From Bacteroidia bacterium (GTDB lineage: Bacteria; Bacteroidota; Bacteroidia; SpSt-205): a stretch of 36,279 nt of DNA. The DNA is taken from positions 1-36,279 of the forward strand of contig BPGW01000011.1 of assembly GCA_026003235.1 (NCBI GenBank), in the 5' to 3' direction. A program made the translations under genes and the position numbers. Positions within the stretch are counted from its first letter, which is position 1. The number at the start of each line of letters is the position of its first letter. The notes beneath the pieces are model-generated. The model was not told where the DNA came from. It was given only the letters and a program-made list of their open reading frames with translations, and searched no databases. This document shows positions 14,680 through 24,458 of this stretch, piece by piece.

Positions 14680-17600
14680 ATGAGTGACAAGCGCATCTCT
14701 TTTTCCTCGCACCGGTCGGCCGTCATGGTGCCTGACCTTTTGTCTGTGCAATTAGATTCCTTCCGGAGGTTCATGGATCTCAGTACCCCTCCCGAAAAGC
14801 AGTCCGAGGAGGGGCTGTACAAAGTTTTCCGGGAGCATTTCCCTGCTAAAGACCCTCGGGAAGAGTACCTTATGGACTTTGAGGGGTACCTTTTGGAACC
14901 CCCTCGGTATTCCCCTCAGGAGTGTAAAGTTCGGGGTGTTACCTATGGTGTTCAGCTCAAGGTTAAGTTTTCCCTGCGTCCGCTTAAGCCTGATAATACC
15001 GTTTTCCATCCGAAGGAAGAGTGGGTCTACCTTGGGGTGATTCCCTACATGACTCCTCAGGCCACCTTCATCATCAATGGGGTTGAACGGGTGGTTATCA
15101 ATCAGCTTCATCGTTCGCCGGGGATTCTTTTTTCGGCTAAGCTGCGTTCTGGTACTACGGAGATGACCTATGGCGCCCGTATCATTCCCGAGCGGGGTAG
15201 CTGGACCGAAGTGGCCACCGATGCGACAGGGTACACGCGGCTTTATTTTGACCGGAAAAAAGCGGTGCCGGCTACGGTTTTGCTTCGGGCCATGGGGCTC
15301 AGTTCGGATGCCGATATTGTCACGCACTTCGGCCTGGCTGAAGAGATCAAGTTCAGTGCCCTCCGCTCTGAGAAGGCTTTTGCCCCCTATGTAGGCCGCA
15401 AGCTCGCGACCCGCATCACCCATGTCACCCAGCAGGAAATCACCGACCCTGAAACGGGGGAGATGAGCTACTTACGGCGTTTTGAGACGATCTTTGAAGT
15501 GGGCCACGTGCTGAGGGAAGAAGACTTTCACACGCTGCGCGAGCGGCACATAGACACCCTCTATATCCTCAAATCCGAATACGAGGACGAGCGTCATGTT
15601 GTCCTGGCTACACTCAAGAAAGACCCCAGCTATTCGCAAACCTCGGCCATCGTGGAAATCTACAAGGTCATGAAGGGAGCTGAATCCGTCCCAGACGAAG
15701 AAGTAGCCCGGCAGTTTATGGAAAAGCAAATCTTGTCCAACAAAAGATATGATCTGGGGCGGGTGGGTCGCTTCCAACTGAACCGAAAACTCTACGGAGA
15801 GCAGCGCTACGACGATAACCTACTGCGGGTTGAGGACGTGGTAGCGATTCTCAATCGTCTGCAAGATCTCTTTGCCGGTCGGGCCGAAGGGGATGAAGAA
15901 GATCACCTCAGCCACCGTCGCATCCGTACCGTGGGCGAACAAATGTATCTCCAGATCTCGGAAGGGCTCAGTCGGCTCACCCGCGCTATCCGTGAGCGCA
16001 TGAGCACGTACGAAGGGGAGGACTTCAAGCCTTCGGATGTCATTCAGGCTAAGTCTTTCGCTTCTGCCCTACAGAAATTCTTTACTCAAGGCCAGCTCAG
16101 TCAGCTCCTAGACCAGACCAACCCCCTCTCCGAACTGGCTCATAAGCGCCGGATCTCAGCTATCGGTCCCAACGGCGGCCTGTCGCGAGAACATGCAGGC
16201 TTTGAGGTGCGTGACGTGCACTATTCTCACTATGGTCGAATTTGCCCTATTGAAACCCCAGAAGGCGCTAATATCGGTCTCATTAATTCCCTCGCCATCT
16301 ACGCCCGCGTCAATGATCTCGGCTTTCTGGAGACTCCTTACCACCCCGTAGAAAACGGTAAGCCTGCCTTTTCCCAGGTCGTTTATCTCACCCCTGACCA
16401 CGAGGAAAAATACCCGATCGCCCCTCTCAAACCTCTGCTGAATGGAAAAAAGCCAGCCGAGCTGCAGGTGCGCTATGAAGGCGAATACCCTGAGGTCCCT
16501 ATAGAAGAAGTGCGCTTCACCGATGTAGCTCCTGACCAGCTTTTGGGGCTCTCCGCCAGCTTGATACCTTTCCTTGAACACGACGACGCCAACCGAGCCC
16601 TCATGGGGTCCAACATGCAACGGCAGGCGGTCCCCCTTCTGCGGCCGGAAGCCCCCATCGTGGGAACCGGCATGGAAAAGCATGTGGCCCGAGATAGCCG
16701 GGTTCTCATTTATGCAGAATATCCCGGTGTCGTACAGTATGTGGATGCAAATCGTATTGTCATTCGTTACGAGCGCCCTCCCGAAGAAGCGCTTGTTTCC
16801 TTTGAGGATGACGAAGTGACCTATGAAATCCCCAAGTTTTGGCGCACTAACGAAAGCACTTGCCTCAACCTGCGTCCTATTGTCAAAAAAGGGCAGCGCG
16901 TGCAAAAGGGCCAGCCCCTTGTGGAAGGCTATTCCATTGAACAGGGGGAGCTGGCCTTGGGTAAAAACTTGCTGGTGGCTTTCATGCCCTGGCAAGGGTA
17001 CAACTTTGAAGACGCTATCGTGATCTCCCAGCGCCTGGTGCAGGATGATGTCCTAACCAGCATTACGATACAAGAATTTGAGGTGGAGGTGCGGGAAACC
17101 AAAGCGGGTCCCGAAGAGCTAACACGAGAATTGCCCAACGAATCTGACGATCGGACACGCTACTTAGATGAGGAGGGCATTGTGGTGGTCGGCGCCGAAG
17201 TGCGGGAAGGCGATATTCTGGTAGGCAAAGTCACCCCTAAGGGGCAGAGTGCAGACCTTTTGCCGGAAGAAAAGCTTTTGCGGCAGATTTTTGGCGACCG
17301 CAGCTCGGAGGTCAAAAGCACGCCGCTGGTCATGCCCCCCGCCTCCCATGGGTACGTGATTGCGACCTACCTCTACCGAAAGGACCGTCGTATCCCTGAT
17401 GCGGAAAAGCGTCGCGAAGAAGAACGCAAAATTGATACCTACTTTGAACAGCAGGTGCAGGCTCTGCGCCGCCGTATGGTTGAAAAGCTGGAAAAACTCC
17501 TTGCGGGCAAAAAACTCGTCTCCATCCAGAATAAGTACGGCGAAGAGCAGCTTCCTCCTTCCAAAAAGATTTCTTCTGCCTGGCTGGCAGCTCAGCGCTT

Positions 17601-18483
17601 TGAAGAACTCAATCCCACAGGCTGGACGACCGATCCCCACACGAACCTCTTGATTGAGCGCCTTTTCCAGAACTACATGGCGCTCTATTCGCGCTACTAC
17701 GCCGACGCCCAGCGGGAAAAACTCTATCTCATCGCCGGCGATGAACTGCCTAACGGCGTACTCAAGATGGCTAAAGTCTACGTGGCCACCAAACGAAAAA
17801 TCAAAGTAGGGGATAAACTGGCCGGTCGCCACGGCAACAAAGGGGTCATCGCCAAGGTAGCTCCTGTGGAAGATATGCCTTACCTGGAGGACGGTACGCC
17901 TGTGGATATTGTTTTGAACCCCTTAGGCGTGCCTTCTCGGATGAATATAGGCCAGATTTACGAGGCTGTCTTGGGATGGGCAGGTCAGAAGCTTGGTGTA
18001 AAATTTGAAGCACCTCCTTTTGCAGGTGCCAGTTACGAAGAGGTCAACGCTTGGCTTGAGAAAGCTGGGCTGCCACGCGACGGCCGGGTGTACCTCTACG
18101 ATGGGCAGACCGGTGAACGCTTCGATCAGCCTGCAACCGTAGGCGTGATCTACATGCTCAAGCTTGACCACATGGTAGATGACAAGATGCATGCGCGTTC
18201 GGTAGGGCCCTATGGGGTTGTGACTTCTCAGCCTTTGGGTGGTCGTTCGCACTTCGGGGGGCAGCGTCTGGGAGAAATGGAAGTCTGGGCGCTGGAAGCC
18301 TTTGGCGCAGCCAACCTCCTCCAGGAAATGCTCACTGTGAAGTCCGACGACGTGGACGGCCGCATGAAAGCCCACGAGGCCATCATCAAAGGGGAAAACA
18401 TCACGTATTTCGGCGTTCCAGACTCCTTCCAGGTTTTAGTGAATGAGCTGAGGGGTCTGGCTTTGGATGTCCGTTTTGACTAA
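14680..18483 (+). CDS. rpoB: DNA-directed RNA polymerase subunit beta
   Basis: Second-largest polymerase subunit, 1267 residues. It shows the rifampicin region GQLSQLLDQTNPLSELAHKR, then HYGRICPIETPEGANIGLIN, the C-terminal NGVLKMAKVYVATKRKIKVG and GDKLAGRHGNKGVIAKV active-site segments, and the end motif FQVLVNELRGLALDV. ATG 14680 (MSDKRISFSS) is chosen over TTG 14671. An oddity in fork loop 2: GPNGGLSREHAGF has one extra residue (Asn, codon 16171-16173) and His in place of the second Arg compared with the usual GPGGLTRERAGF. The gap upstream (112 bp) holds the attenuator-like hairpin and only a weak -7-like TTTCCTTG before the start. rpoC follows directly. Confidence 0.98.
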   Translation: MSDKRISFSSHRSAVMVPDLLSVQLDSFRRFMDLSTPPEKQSEEGLYKVFREHFPAKDPREEYLMDFEGYLLEPPRYSPQECKVRGVTYGVQLKVKFSLRPLKPDNTVFHPKEEWVYLGVIPYMTPQATFIINGVERVVINQLHRSPGILFSAKLRSGTTEMTYGARIIPERGSWTEVATDATGYTRLYFDRKKAVPATVLLRAMGLSSDADIVTHFGLAEEIKFSALRSEKAFAPYVGRKLATRITHVTQQEITDPETGEMSYLRRFETIFEVGHVLREEDFHTLRERHIDTLYILKSEYEDERHVVLATLKKDPSYSQTSAIVEIYKVMKGAESVPDEEVARQFMEKQILSNKRYDLGRVGRFQLNRKLYGEQRYDDNLLRVEDVVAILNRLQDLFAGRAEGDEEDHLSHRRIRTVGEQMYLQISEGLSRLTRAIRERMSTYEGEDFKPSDVIQAKSFASALQKFFTQGQLSQLLDQTNPLSELAHKRRISAIGPNGGLSREHAGFEVRDVHYSHYGRICPIETPEGANIGLINSLAIYARVNDLGFLETPYHPVENGKPAFSQVVYLTPDHEEKYPIAPLKPLLNGKKPAELQVRYEGEYPEVPIEEVRFTDVAPDQLLGLSASLIPFLEHDDANRALMGSNMQRQAVPLLRPEAPIVGTGMEKHVARDSRVLIYAEYPGVVQYVDANRIVIRYERPPEEALVSFEDDEVTYEIPKFWRTNESTCLNLRPIVKKGQRVQKGQPLVEGYSIEQGELALGKNLLVAFMPWQGYNFEDAIVISQRLVQDDVLTSITIQEFEVEVRETKAGPEELTRELPNESDDRTRYLDEEGIVVVGAEVREGDILVGKVTPKGQSADLLPEEKLLRQIFGDRSSEVKSTPLVMPPASHGYVIATYLYRKDRRIPDAEKRREEERKIDTYFEQQVQALRRRMVEKLEKLLAGKKLVSIQNKYGEEQLPPSKKISSAWLAAQRFEELNPTGWTTDPHTNLLIERLFQNYMALYSRYYADAQREKLYLIAGDELPNGVLKMAKVYVATKRKIKVGDKLAGRHGNKGVIAKVAPVEDMPYLEDGTPVDIVLNPLGVPSRMNIGQIYEAVLGWAGQKLGVKFEAPPFAGASYEEVNAWLEKAGLPRDGRVYLYDGQTGERFDQPATVGVIYMLKLDHMVDDKMHARSVGPYGVVTSQPLGGRSHFGGQRLGEMEVWALEAFGAANLLQEMLTVKSDDVDGRMKAHEAIIKGENITYFGVPDSFQVLVNELRGLALDVRFD

Positions 18484-18496
18484 ACTGAATCTGCTT

Positions 18497-21400
18497 ATGC
18501 AAACCATAAAAAACACTCAGAATCAGTTGGTGGCCCGCCATTCGGTGGTTACCATCCCGATTCCGATTCGGAGGGTTACGATTTCGCTGGCTTCGCCGGA
18601 CCGCATCCTTGAGTGGAGCAAAGGGGAAGTCATCCGGGCGGAGACCATAGACTACCGTACTCACAAACCCGAAATGGGGGGGCTTTTTTGTGAGCGCATC
18701 TTCGGTCCCGTGAAGGACTACGAGTGCGCTTGTGGTAAGTACAAGGGCGCTCGGTACAAAGGCATCCGGTGCGATCGGTGCGGCGTGGAAGTCATTGAGA
18801 AAAAATGGCGTCGGGTCCGAATGGGCCATATCGCCCTCCAGGAACCGGTGGTACATCCCTGGTATTACCGGCACGCGCCGTCTAAGCTGGCTTCTCTCTT
18901 AGGGTATCCCCCCAAAAAGCTTGAGCAGATTGTACTGTACGAGCGCTATGTGGTGATTCGGGTGGGCGATGCGGCTCATGTCCATAAGAACCTCCGAGAA
19001 AGCGACCTGCTTACCCCAGAAGAGTATCAAAAAATCACCAAAACCCTGCAGGCTCTATCCCGCGAAAATCCGGCTATACAACCTTCGTCTTTTGTGGCCA
19101 AGATGGGGGCTCGGGCTCTGGATGAGATTTTACGAGAACTGGACCTTGAAAAATTGGCTGCCGAGCTACGGGCTCAGTTGGAAAATGAAGTTTCCCAACA
19201 GCGTCGGAGTGACCTGCTCAAGCGCCTCAAGGTCGCAGAGGAGTATCGTTCGGCCAATCGCCGCCTGGAAAACCGTCCCGAGTGGATGGTTCTGCGGGTG
19301 ATACCGGTCGTACCGCCAGAGTTGCGTCCCCTGATACCGCTCCCGGGGGGGCGGTATACCGCCGCTGACCTGAATGACCTGTATCGCCGCCTCATTCAGC
19401 GCAATAACCGCCTCAAACGCATGATGGAGAATCGCACCCCCGACCTTCTCCTCAACAATGAGCGGCGCATGCTGCAAGAAGCGGTGGATGCCCTACTGGA
19501 CAGCGCCCGCAAGCGTAACCAAACCTCTGCGGCCGCCGAAAGTACTACCGGGCGTATGCTCCGTTCCCTCAGCGACAACATCAAGGGCAAGCAGGGCCGT
19601 TTCCGCCAAAACCTCCTGGGTAAGCGCGTAGACTATTCCGGGCGTTCGGTCATCGTGGTGGGGCCGCACCTCAAGCTCCACGAGTGTGGCCTGCCCAAGG
19701 ATATGGCTGTCGAGCTCTTCAAGCCGTTTATCATTCGGGATCTTTTGGCTCAACGAGTCGTGCGCACCGAAAAAAGTGGCCGCAGGCTCGTGGAACGCAA
19801 AGACCCCAGGATATGGCCCATCCTGGAAAATGTGCTCAAAGGCCACCCCGTGCTCCTAAATAGAGCGCCTACGCTGCACCGACTGGGCATACAAGCTTTC
19901 CAACCTAAGCTTGTAGAAGGAAAAGCTATTCAGCTGCATCCGCTGGTTTGTACGGGTTATAATGCGGACTTTGATGGGGATCAGATGGCTGTCCATGTGC
20001 CGCTCAGCCAAGCGGCTATCATGGAGGCCCAGGTGCTTCTGTTGTCCAGTCACAATATCTTGCACCCGGCCAATGGCGCTCCCATAGCCGTGCCCTCTCA
20101 GGATATGGTTCTGGGGCTGTATTACCTCACCAAAGAAGCCCAAGGCGCTCGAGGAGAGGGAGCCATCTTTGGCAGCCCTGAGGAGGCGATCCAGGCCTAC
20201 CAAGCGGGCAAAGTGGCTATACATGCGCGCGTTACGGTCCGCCTCCCCAATGGCGAAAAAGTGCTAACTACCCCAGGCCGCGTGATCTTCAACCAAACCC
20301 TTCCGCCCGAGATTCCTTTCGTCAATAAGCTGCTCACCAAAACCGCTATCCGAGATGTGATTATGGAGGTCTTTCGGCGCACCGACCACCGTCGCACAGC
20401 GGAGTTTTTGGATCGCATCAAGGAGTTAGGCTTTCAAACGGCCTTCAAAGGGGGCTTGTCTTTTACCCTGTACGATGTCATTGTGCCCTCCAATCGTGAG
20501 CGGCTTATTCAGGAGGCTTTTGCCCAGCGCGAGGAGATTCGGGAGGAGTATCGCATGGGGCTTATTAGCGATGGGGAGCGCTACAACAAGATCATAGACT
20601 TGTGGACTCGTACTTCCAATGAGATTGCCGATCAGCTGATACGGGAGCTTGAGAAGCACCAGGGCGGCTTCAACCCTATCTACATGATGATGCACTCGGG
20701 GGCACGAGGGTCTCGGGAGCAGGTGCGGCAATTGTGCGCCTTGAGAGGGCTGATGAACAAGCCTCAGCGGCGCCTCGGTGCCCGGGAGATCATTGAAACC
20801 CCCATTCTGTCCAGCTTGCGTGAAGGGCTCAATGTGATTGAATACTTCATTTCCACGCATGGCGCTCGGAAGGGGCTGGCCGACACGGCCCTGAAGACCG
20901 CGGACGCCGGTTATCTGACCCGCAAGCTCGTGGACGTGGCCCAGGATGTGGTGGTCACCGAAGAGGATTGTGGGACTCTGCGAGGGCTTCGGCTGACGGC
21001 GCTCTACGACGAAAACGAAGAGCTCATAGAATCCTTGGCCTCCCGCATTGCAGGTCGTTTCGCCCTCAATGACATTTTCCATCCCGAGACTGGAGAAAAA
21101 CTCTGCGCAGCCGGCCAGGAAATCACCGACGACATCGCAGCCAAAATAGAAGCGGCCGGCATTGAAAGCGTAGATGTGCGCTCACCCATCACCTGTGAAG
21201 CCGAACGGGGAATATGCCAGAAGTGCTACGGGCGTCACCTGGCCATTGGGCGGCTGGTAGAGATCGGCGAAGCCGTAGGGGTGATAGCCGCTCAGTCTAT
21301 TGGCGAACCGGGTACGCAGCTCACCTTGCGCACGTTCCACACGGGGGGGACGGCCCAGCGCATTACCGGCCAAAGCGCCCTGAAGGCCAAGTACGAAGGA

Positions 21401-22891
21401 ATAGTGGAGTTTAGCCAGGACCTGCGTACGGTCGAGCGAACCAGCCGAGGCGAAAAAGAAACCGTGGTGCTGAGTCGTACCTCCGAAGTCTTCATCAAGT
21501 CGCCTCAAACCGGGCAGGTGTTGTGGCGAGCCGATATCCCTTACGCTTCGGTGCTACGCGTGCGCTCTGGCGATACGGTCCTCAAAGGCCAGGAAATTTG
21601 TAGTTGGGACCCGTATGCCCGTCACATCTTGGCCAGTCGGGATGGCCGGCTTCAGTGGGTCGATCTCATAGAGAACGAGACCTACCGCAAAGAGCACATT
21701 GAGGAAGCTCAACAAGATGAGTACATCGTCGTGGAATCTTCGGATAGATTCCTTTCGCCGGCGCTGCAGATCCTCAACGACTATGGCGAAGTGGTAGAGG
21801 CCTTTACGCTTCCCATAGGGGCTCGCATCATGGTCAAAGACGGCGAAGAGGTTCGGGCCGGCCAGATTCTGGCCCGCACGCCTGTCCAAGCTGCTCGTAC
21901 AGCTGACATCACCGGCGGGCTGCCTCGCGTGACCGAACTCTTTGAGGCACGCAACCCTAACCGCGCCGCTGTATTAGCCGAGATCGATGGAATTGTGCGC
22001 ATGCGCAAGCGCCGCTCCAGCCGCCACGAGATAGAAATAGAGTCTCCCGATGGCCATATGCGCGTGCTCCACTCTGTACCGACCAGTTCGCTCTTGCTGG
22101 TGCAGGATGGGGATCGGGTTCGAGCAGGACAGCCGCTCTGTGACGGCCCCATCAGTCCGCACGATGTCTTGCGTATCCTCGGGCCTTCGGCTGTAGCCCA
22201 GTACCTGCTGGAGAATATCCAGCGGATCTATGCTCCGCAGGCGGTGCGCATCAGCACCAAGCACCTGGAGGTGATTCTGCGGCAGATGCTCCAGAAAGTA
22301 GAAGTCGTTGATTCGGGAGATACGATCTTCTTACCCAATGAGGTCGTGGAAAAATCGGAATTTTTCCAGGAAAATCAGCTTCTGCAGGGTAAGTACATTG
22401 TGACGGATGCGGGAGATTCTTCGGAGCTGCAGGTAGGGATGCTTGTTTCAGCTGAGCAGGTGGAAGAAGTCAATAAACGGCTGCAAGCGGCGGGCAAGGC
22501 GCCTGTAGGGGTGCGTCCAGCACGCTTGGCGGTAGGCCGGCCCGTTCTCCTGGGTATCTCGCGAGCGGCCTCCACGACGCGCAGCTGGCTTTCTGCGGCT
22601 TCTTTCCAGGAGACCATTCGGGTGCTCATTGACGCGGCTGTGATGGCCCGCACCGACGAGCTTGTGGGCCTGAAGGAGAATGTGATTACAGGGCAAAAGA
22701 TCCCTGCAGGTACGGGGTACTTTGAGCGCGCTGCAGAAGAAGAGAAGATTCGCCTTTCCGGCCTAGAGTGGGTAGAAGAAGTGGCTGCTCAACCTCTGGA
22801 AACACCTTCTGCGCAGGCTTCTCGCCGCTCTACGAAGGTATCCGCCTCGGCTGGTAAGGTTCGTTCCTCCAAAAAGAAATCGGCTTCGTGA
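18497..22891 (+). CDS. rpoC: DNA-directed RNA polymerase subunit beta'
   Basis: Catalytic subunit of RNA polymerase, 1464 residues from this start. The first zinc-binding cluster is [10 protein letters not shown]...[11 protein letters not shown] (about residues 75-99). The catalytic Mg-binding motif [13 protein letters not shown] lies near residue 490, and the second zinc cluster contains [14 protein letters not shown]. The trigger loop region [20 protein letters not shown] is intact. The C-terminus ends in a Ser/Lys-rich tail ([10 protein letters not shown]). ATG 18497 ([10 protein letters not shown]) is preferred because other RpoC N-termini are short before ITISLASP. ATG 18467, overlapping rpoB by 17 nt and adding 10 residues, is possible. 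The TGA stop overlaps the GTG of the next gene. Confidence 0.97.
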   Translation: MQTIKNTQNQLVARHSVVTIPIPIRRVTISLASPDRILEWSKGEVIRAETIDYRTHKPEMGGLFCERIFGPVKDYECACGKYKGARYKGIRCDRCGVEVIEKKWRRVRMGHIALQEPVVHPWYYRHAPSKLASLLGYPPKKLEQIVLYERYVVIRVGDAAHVHKNLRESDLLTPEEYQKITKTLQALSRENPAIQPSSFVAKMGARALDEILRELDLEKLAAELRAQLENEVSQQRRSDLLKRLKVAEEYRSANRRLENRPEWMVLRVIPVVPPELRPLIPLPGGRYTAADLNDLYRRLIQRNNRLKRMMENRTPDLLLNNERRMLQEAVDALLDSARKRNQTSAAAESTTGRMLRSLSDNIKGKQGRFRQNLLGKRVDYSGRSVIVVGPHLKLHECGLPKDMAVELFKPFIIRDLLAQRVVRTEKSGRRLVERKDPRIWPILENVLKGHPVLLNRAPTLHRLGIQAFQPKLVEGKAIQLHPLVCTGYNADFDGDQMAVHVPLSQAAIMEAQVLLLSSHNILHPANGAPIAVPSQDMVLGLYYLTKEAQGARGEGAIFGSPEEAIQAYQAGKVAIHARVTVRLPNGEKVLTTPGRVIFNQTLPPEIPFVNKLLTKTAIRDVIMEVFRRTDHRRTAEFLDRIKELGFQTAFKGGLSFTLYDVIVPSNRERLIQEAFAQREEIREEYRMGLISDGERYNKIIDLWTRTSNEIADQLIRELEKHQGGFNPIYMMMHSGARGSREQVRQLCALRGLMNKPQRRLGAREIIETPILSSLREGLNVIEYFISTHGARKGLADTALKTADAGYLTRKLVDVAQDVVVTEEDCGTLRGLRLTALYDENEELIESLASRIAGRFALNDIFHPETGEKLCAAGQEITDDIAAKIEAAGIESVDVRSPITCEAERGICQKCYGRHLAIGRLVEIGEAVGVIAAQSIGEPGTQLTLRTFHTGGTAQRITGQSALKAKYEGIVEFSQDLRTVERTSRGEKETVVLSRTSEVFIKSPQTGQVLWRADIPYASVLRVRSGDTVLKGQEICSWDPYARHILASRDGRLQWVDLIENETYRKEHIEEAQQDEYIVVESSDRFLSPALQILNDYGEVVEAFTLPIGARIMVKDGEEVRAGQILARTPVQAARTADITGGLPRVTELFEARNPNRAAVLAEIDGIVRMRKRRSSRHEIEIESPDGHMRVLHSVPTSSLLLVQDGDRVRAGQPLCDGPISPHDVLRILGPSAVAQYLLENIQRIYAPQAVRISTKHLEVILRQMLQKVEVVDSGDTIFLPNEVVEKSEFFQENQLLQGKYIVTDAGDSSELQVGMLVSAEQVEEVNKRLQAAGKAPVGVRPARLAVGRPVLLGISRAASTTRSWLSAASFQETIRVLIDAAVMARTDELVGLKENVITGQKIPAGTGYFERAAEEEKIRLSGLEWVEEVAAQPLETPSAQASRRSTKVSASAGKVRSSKKKSAS

Positions 22892-23670
22892 TTCGTATCA
22901 CGGAGATTGTCCAGGTGCTGGAAAAGTGGGCACCCCCGCAATACGCAGACTCGTATGATACGGTCGGCCTATTGTGGGGGGCCCCTCAGCAGCCTGTACA
23001 AGGGGTTCTCACCACCCTGGATATCACGCCGGCTACCCTGCAGGAAGCCCACGAAGTCGGCGCCACGCTGATTGTGACGCATCATCCGATATGGTTTGGG
23101 CCCAAGACCCGCCTGCAATGGGAAGCGTACGCAGACCGGCTTATTTTGCAGTTGATTCAGGCTGGCTTGGCGGTCTACGCTATGCATACCAACCTGGACC
23201 AGGTTGCCGATGGGGTCAATTTTCATTTGTGTAAAGCCTTAGGCCTTGAGCCGGTGGGTTTTTTGCGGCCGGCAGGTCCAGGGTACGGAGCCGGCTATCT
23301 CGGCGAATGGAATCAACCCCTCGAGCCTCCTTGTTTTCTAGCCCATGTCCAACAGGCCCTTGGAGCGCAAAGCCTGCGGTTTGCCGCCGGGCCCGAAAAA
23401 CCCATCCGTCGGGTAGCGGTATGCGGCGGAGCGGGGAGCTTCCTTTTGCTGGAGGCCCTCACGGCAGGAGTAGACGCTTTCATCACGGCTGATGTGCCTT
23501 ACCATCGCTTTTTTGAAGCGCAGCAGCGCCTCTGGCTGGTAGATGTAGGCCACTATGAGTCCGAACATCACATTGCCGAGGTGATGGCCGCTTACCTGCG
23601 CACCCACTTTCCCGACTTACCGGTTTTCAGCACACGAACTTGTACCAATCCTATACGCCACTGGATATGA
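22888..23670 (+). CDS. NIF3/YbgI-family (DUF34) metal-binding protein
   Basis: A 260-residue member of the NIF3 family, often annotated as GTP cyclohydrolase I type 2-like. These are dinuclear metal proteins of uncertain function. Metal-ligand motifs are present: LIVTHHPIWFG (about residue 62), AMHTNLDQVADGVN (about residue 98) and GHYESEHH near the C-terminus. The size matches the short form; many Bacteroidota homologues carry an extra central domain that is absent here. The GTG start overlaps the rpoC stop (GTGA), and the stop overlaps the next ATG (ATGA). The pairing with a zinc-ribbon protein is common in Bacteroidota and suggests a shared, still unclear role. Confidence 0.88.
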   Translation: MIRITEIVQVLEKWAPPQYADSYDTVGLLWGAPQQPVQGVLTTLDITPATLQEAHEVGATLIVTHHPIWFGPKTRLQWEAYADRLILQLIQAGLAVYAMHTNLDQVADGVNFHLCKALGLEPVGFLRPAGPGYGAGYLGEWNQPLEPPCFLAHVQQALGAQSLRFAAGPEKPIRRVAVCGGAGSFLLLEALTAGVDAFITADVPYHRFFEAQQRLWLVDVGHYESEHHIAEVMAAYLRTHFPDLPVFSTRTCTNPIRHWI

Positions 23671-24458
23671 TTACCGTAGAGACACAACATGTGCAAGAAA
23701 GGCTGGTGGAGCTGATTCAGCTCCAGGTCCTGTACAATCGGTTGTATGCCGTCCAGCAGAAAAAGGGCGACCTCCCTCAGCAGATAGAAGATTTAGAGCT
23801 GCAGCTGGCAGCTCGAGCTCGGGCCCTGGCAGAGCTCCAGAAGCAGATCAAAGAACTAGACCAGGAGATTCGTACGCTGCGAGCGAGCAACGATAGCTTG
23901 AAAGACCACGAACAAAAGCTTAACAAGATTCTTCAGCAAGTGCGGAACGAGCAGGAGTATTACAAGGTGGAAAGCGATATCAAAGAGATTCGGCTTACGC
24001 TGGAGAAAAATATGAAGGATATCTCAAAGAACCAGCAGCGTGTTGATGGGCTAGAGCAGAAGAGACGGGAGGAAGAAGCAAAGCAGGAAGAGCTTCGTAA
24101 GTTCATTGCTGAGAAGCAGGAACTTTTAGATCGCATATCCCAAGAGACGGCTGCTCAAGAAAAGGCTCTTCTCCAGCGTATAGCCAAGCTCAGCAAGAAG
24201 ATAGAGACAGAGGATGCTCGGCTGTTTCAGCTTTTTGAGCGGCGGCGGCGTTCGCTTCGGGAAGGTCGGGCGCTTGTACCTGTCATAACCTTAGAGGGGC
24301 GCGAGGAACGGGTAGCCTGCAGTGGCTGCCACACCCTTTTACCGCGGCAGCTGCAATGGGAGCTTTCCCAGCGAAGCCAGATCTTTGTGTGTGAAAGCTG
24401 TGGGCGTTTTCTGGTGGATGCGGCTCTTTTCGATCAGGTGGCTGCTGATCTGGAGTAG
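23667..24458 (+). CDS. Coiled-coil protein with C4 zinc ribbon (DUF164/zf-RING_7 family)
   Basis: A 263-residue cytoplasmic protein. Residues about 10-200 form a long coiled coil rich in Glu, Lys, Gln and Leu. A C-terminal zinc ribbon follows with CSGC and CESC cysteine pairs (about residue 217 onward), matching the C4-type family. Some members are proposed to bind nucleic acids or act in flagellar or secretion assembly; there is no direct evidence here. ATG 23667 overlapping the NIF3 stop is preferred over the TTG at 23640. The neighbour relation with NIF3 supports the call. Confidence 0.88.
   Translation: MITVETQHVQERLVELIQLQVLYNRLYAVQQKKGDLPQQIEDLELQLAARARALAELQKQIKELDQEIRTLRASNDSLKDHEQKLNKILQQVRNEQEYYKVESDIKEIRLTLEKNMKDISKNQQRVDGLEQKRREEEAKQEELRKFIAEKQELLDRISQETAAQEKALLQRIAKLSKKIETEDARLFQLFERRRRSLREGRALVPVITLEGREERVACSGCHTLLPRQLQWELSQRSQIFVCESCGRFLVDAALFDQVAADLE

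Noticed and set aside
16156-16995. 279-codon frame on the minus strand inside rpoB
   Set aside because: Shadow of a conserved gene in GC-rich coding DNA. Similar long frames inside rpoC (20426-21082) and at 17164-17832 were dropped for the same reason.
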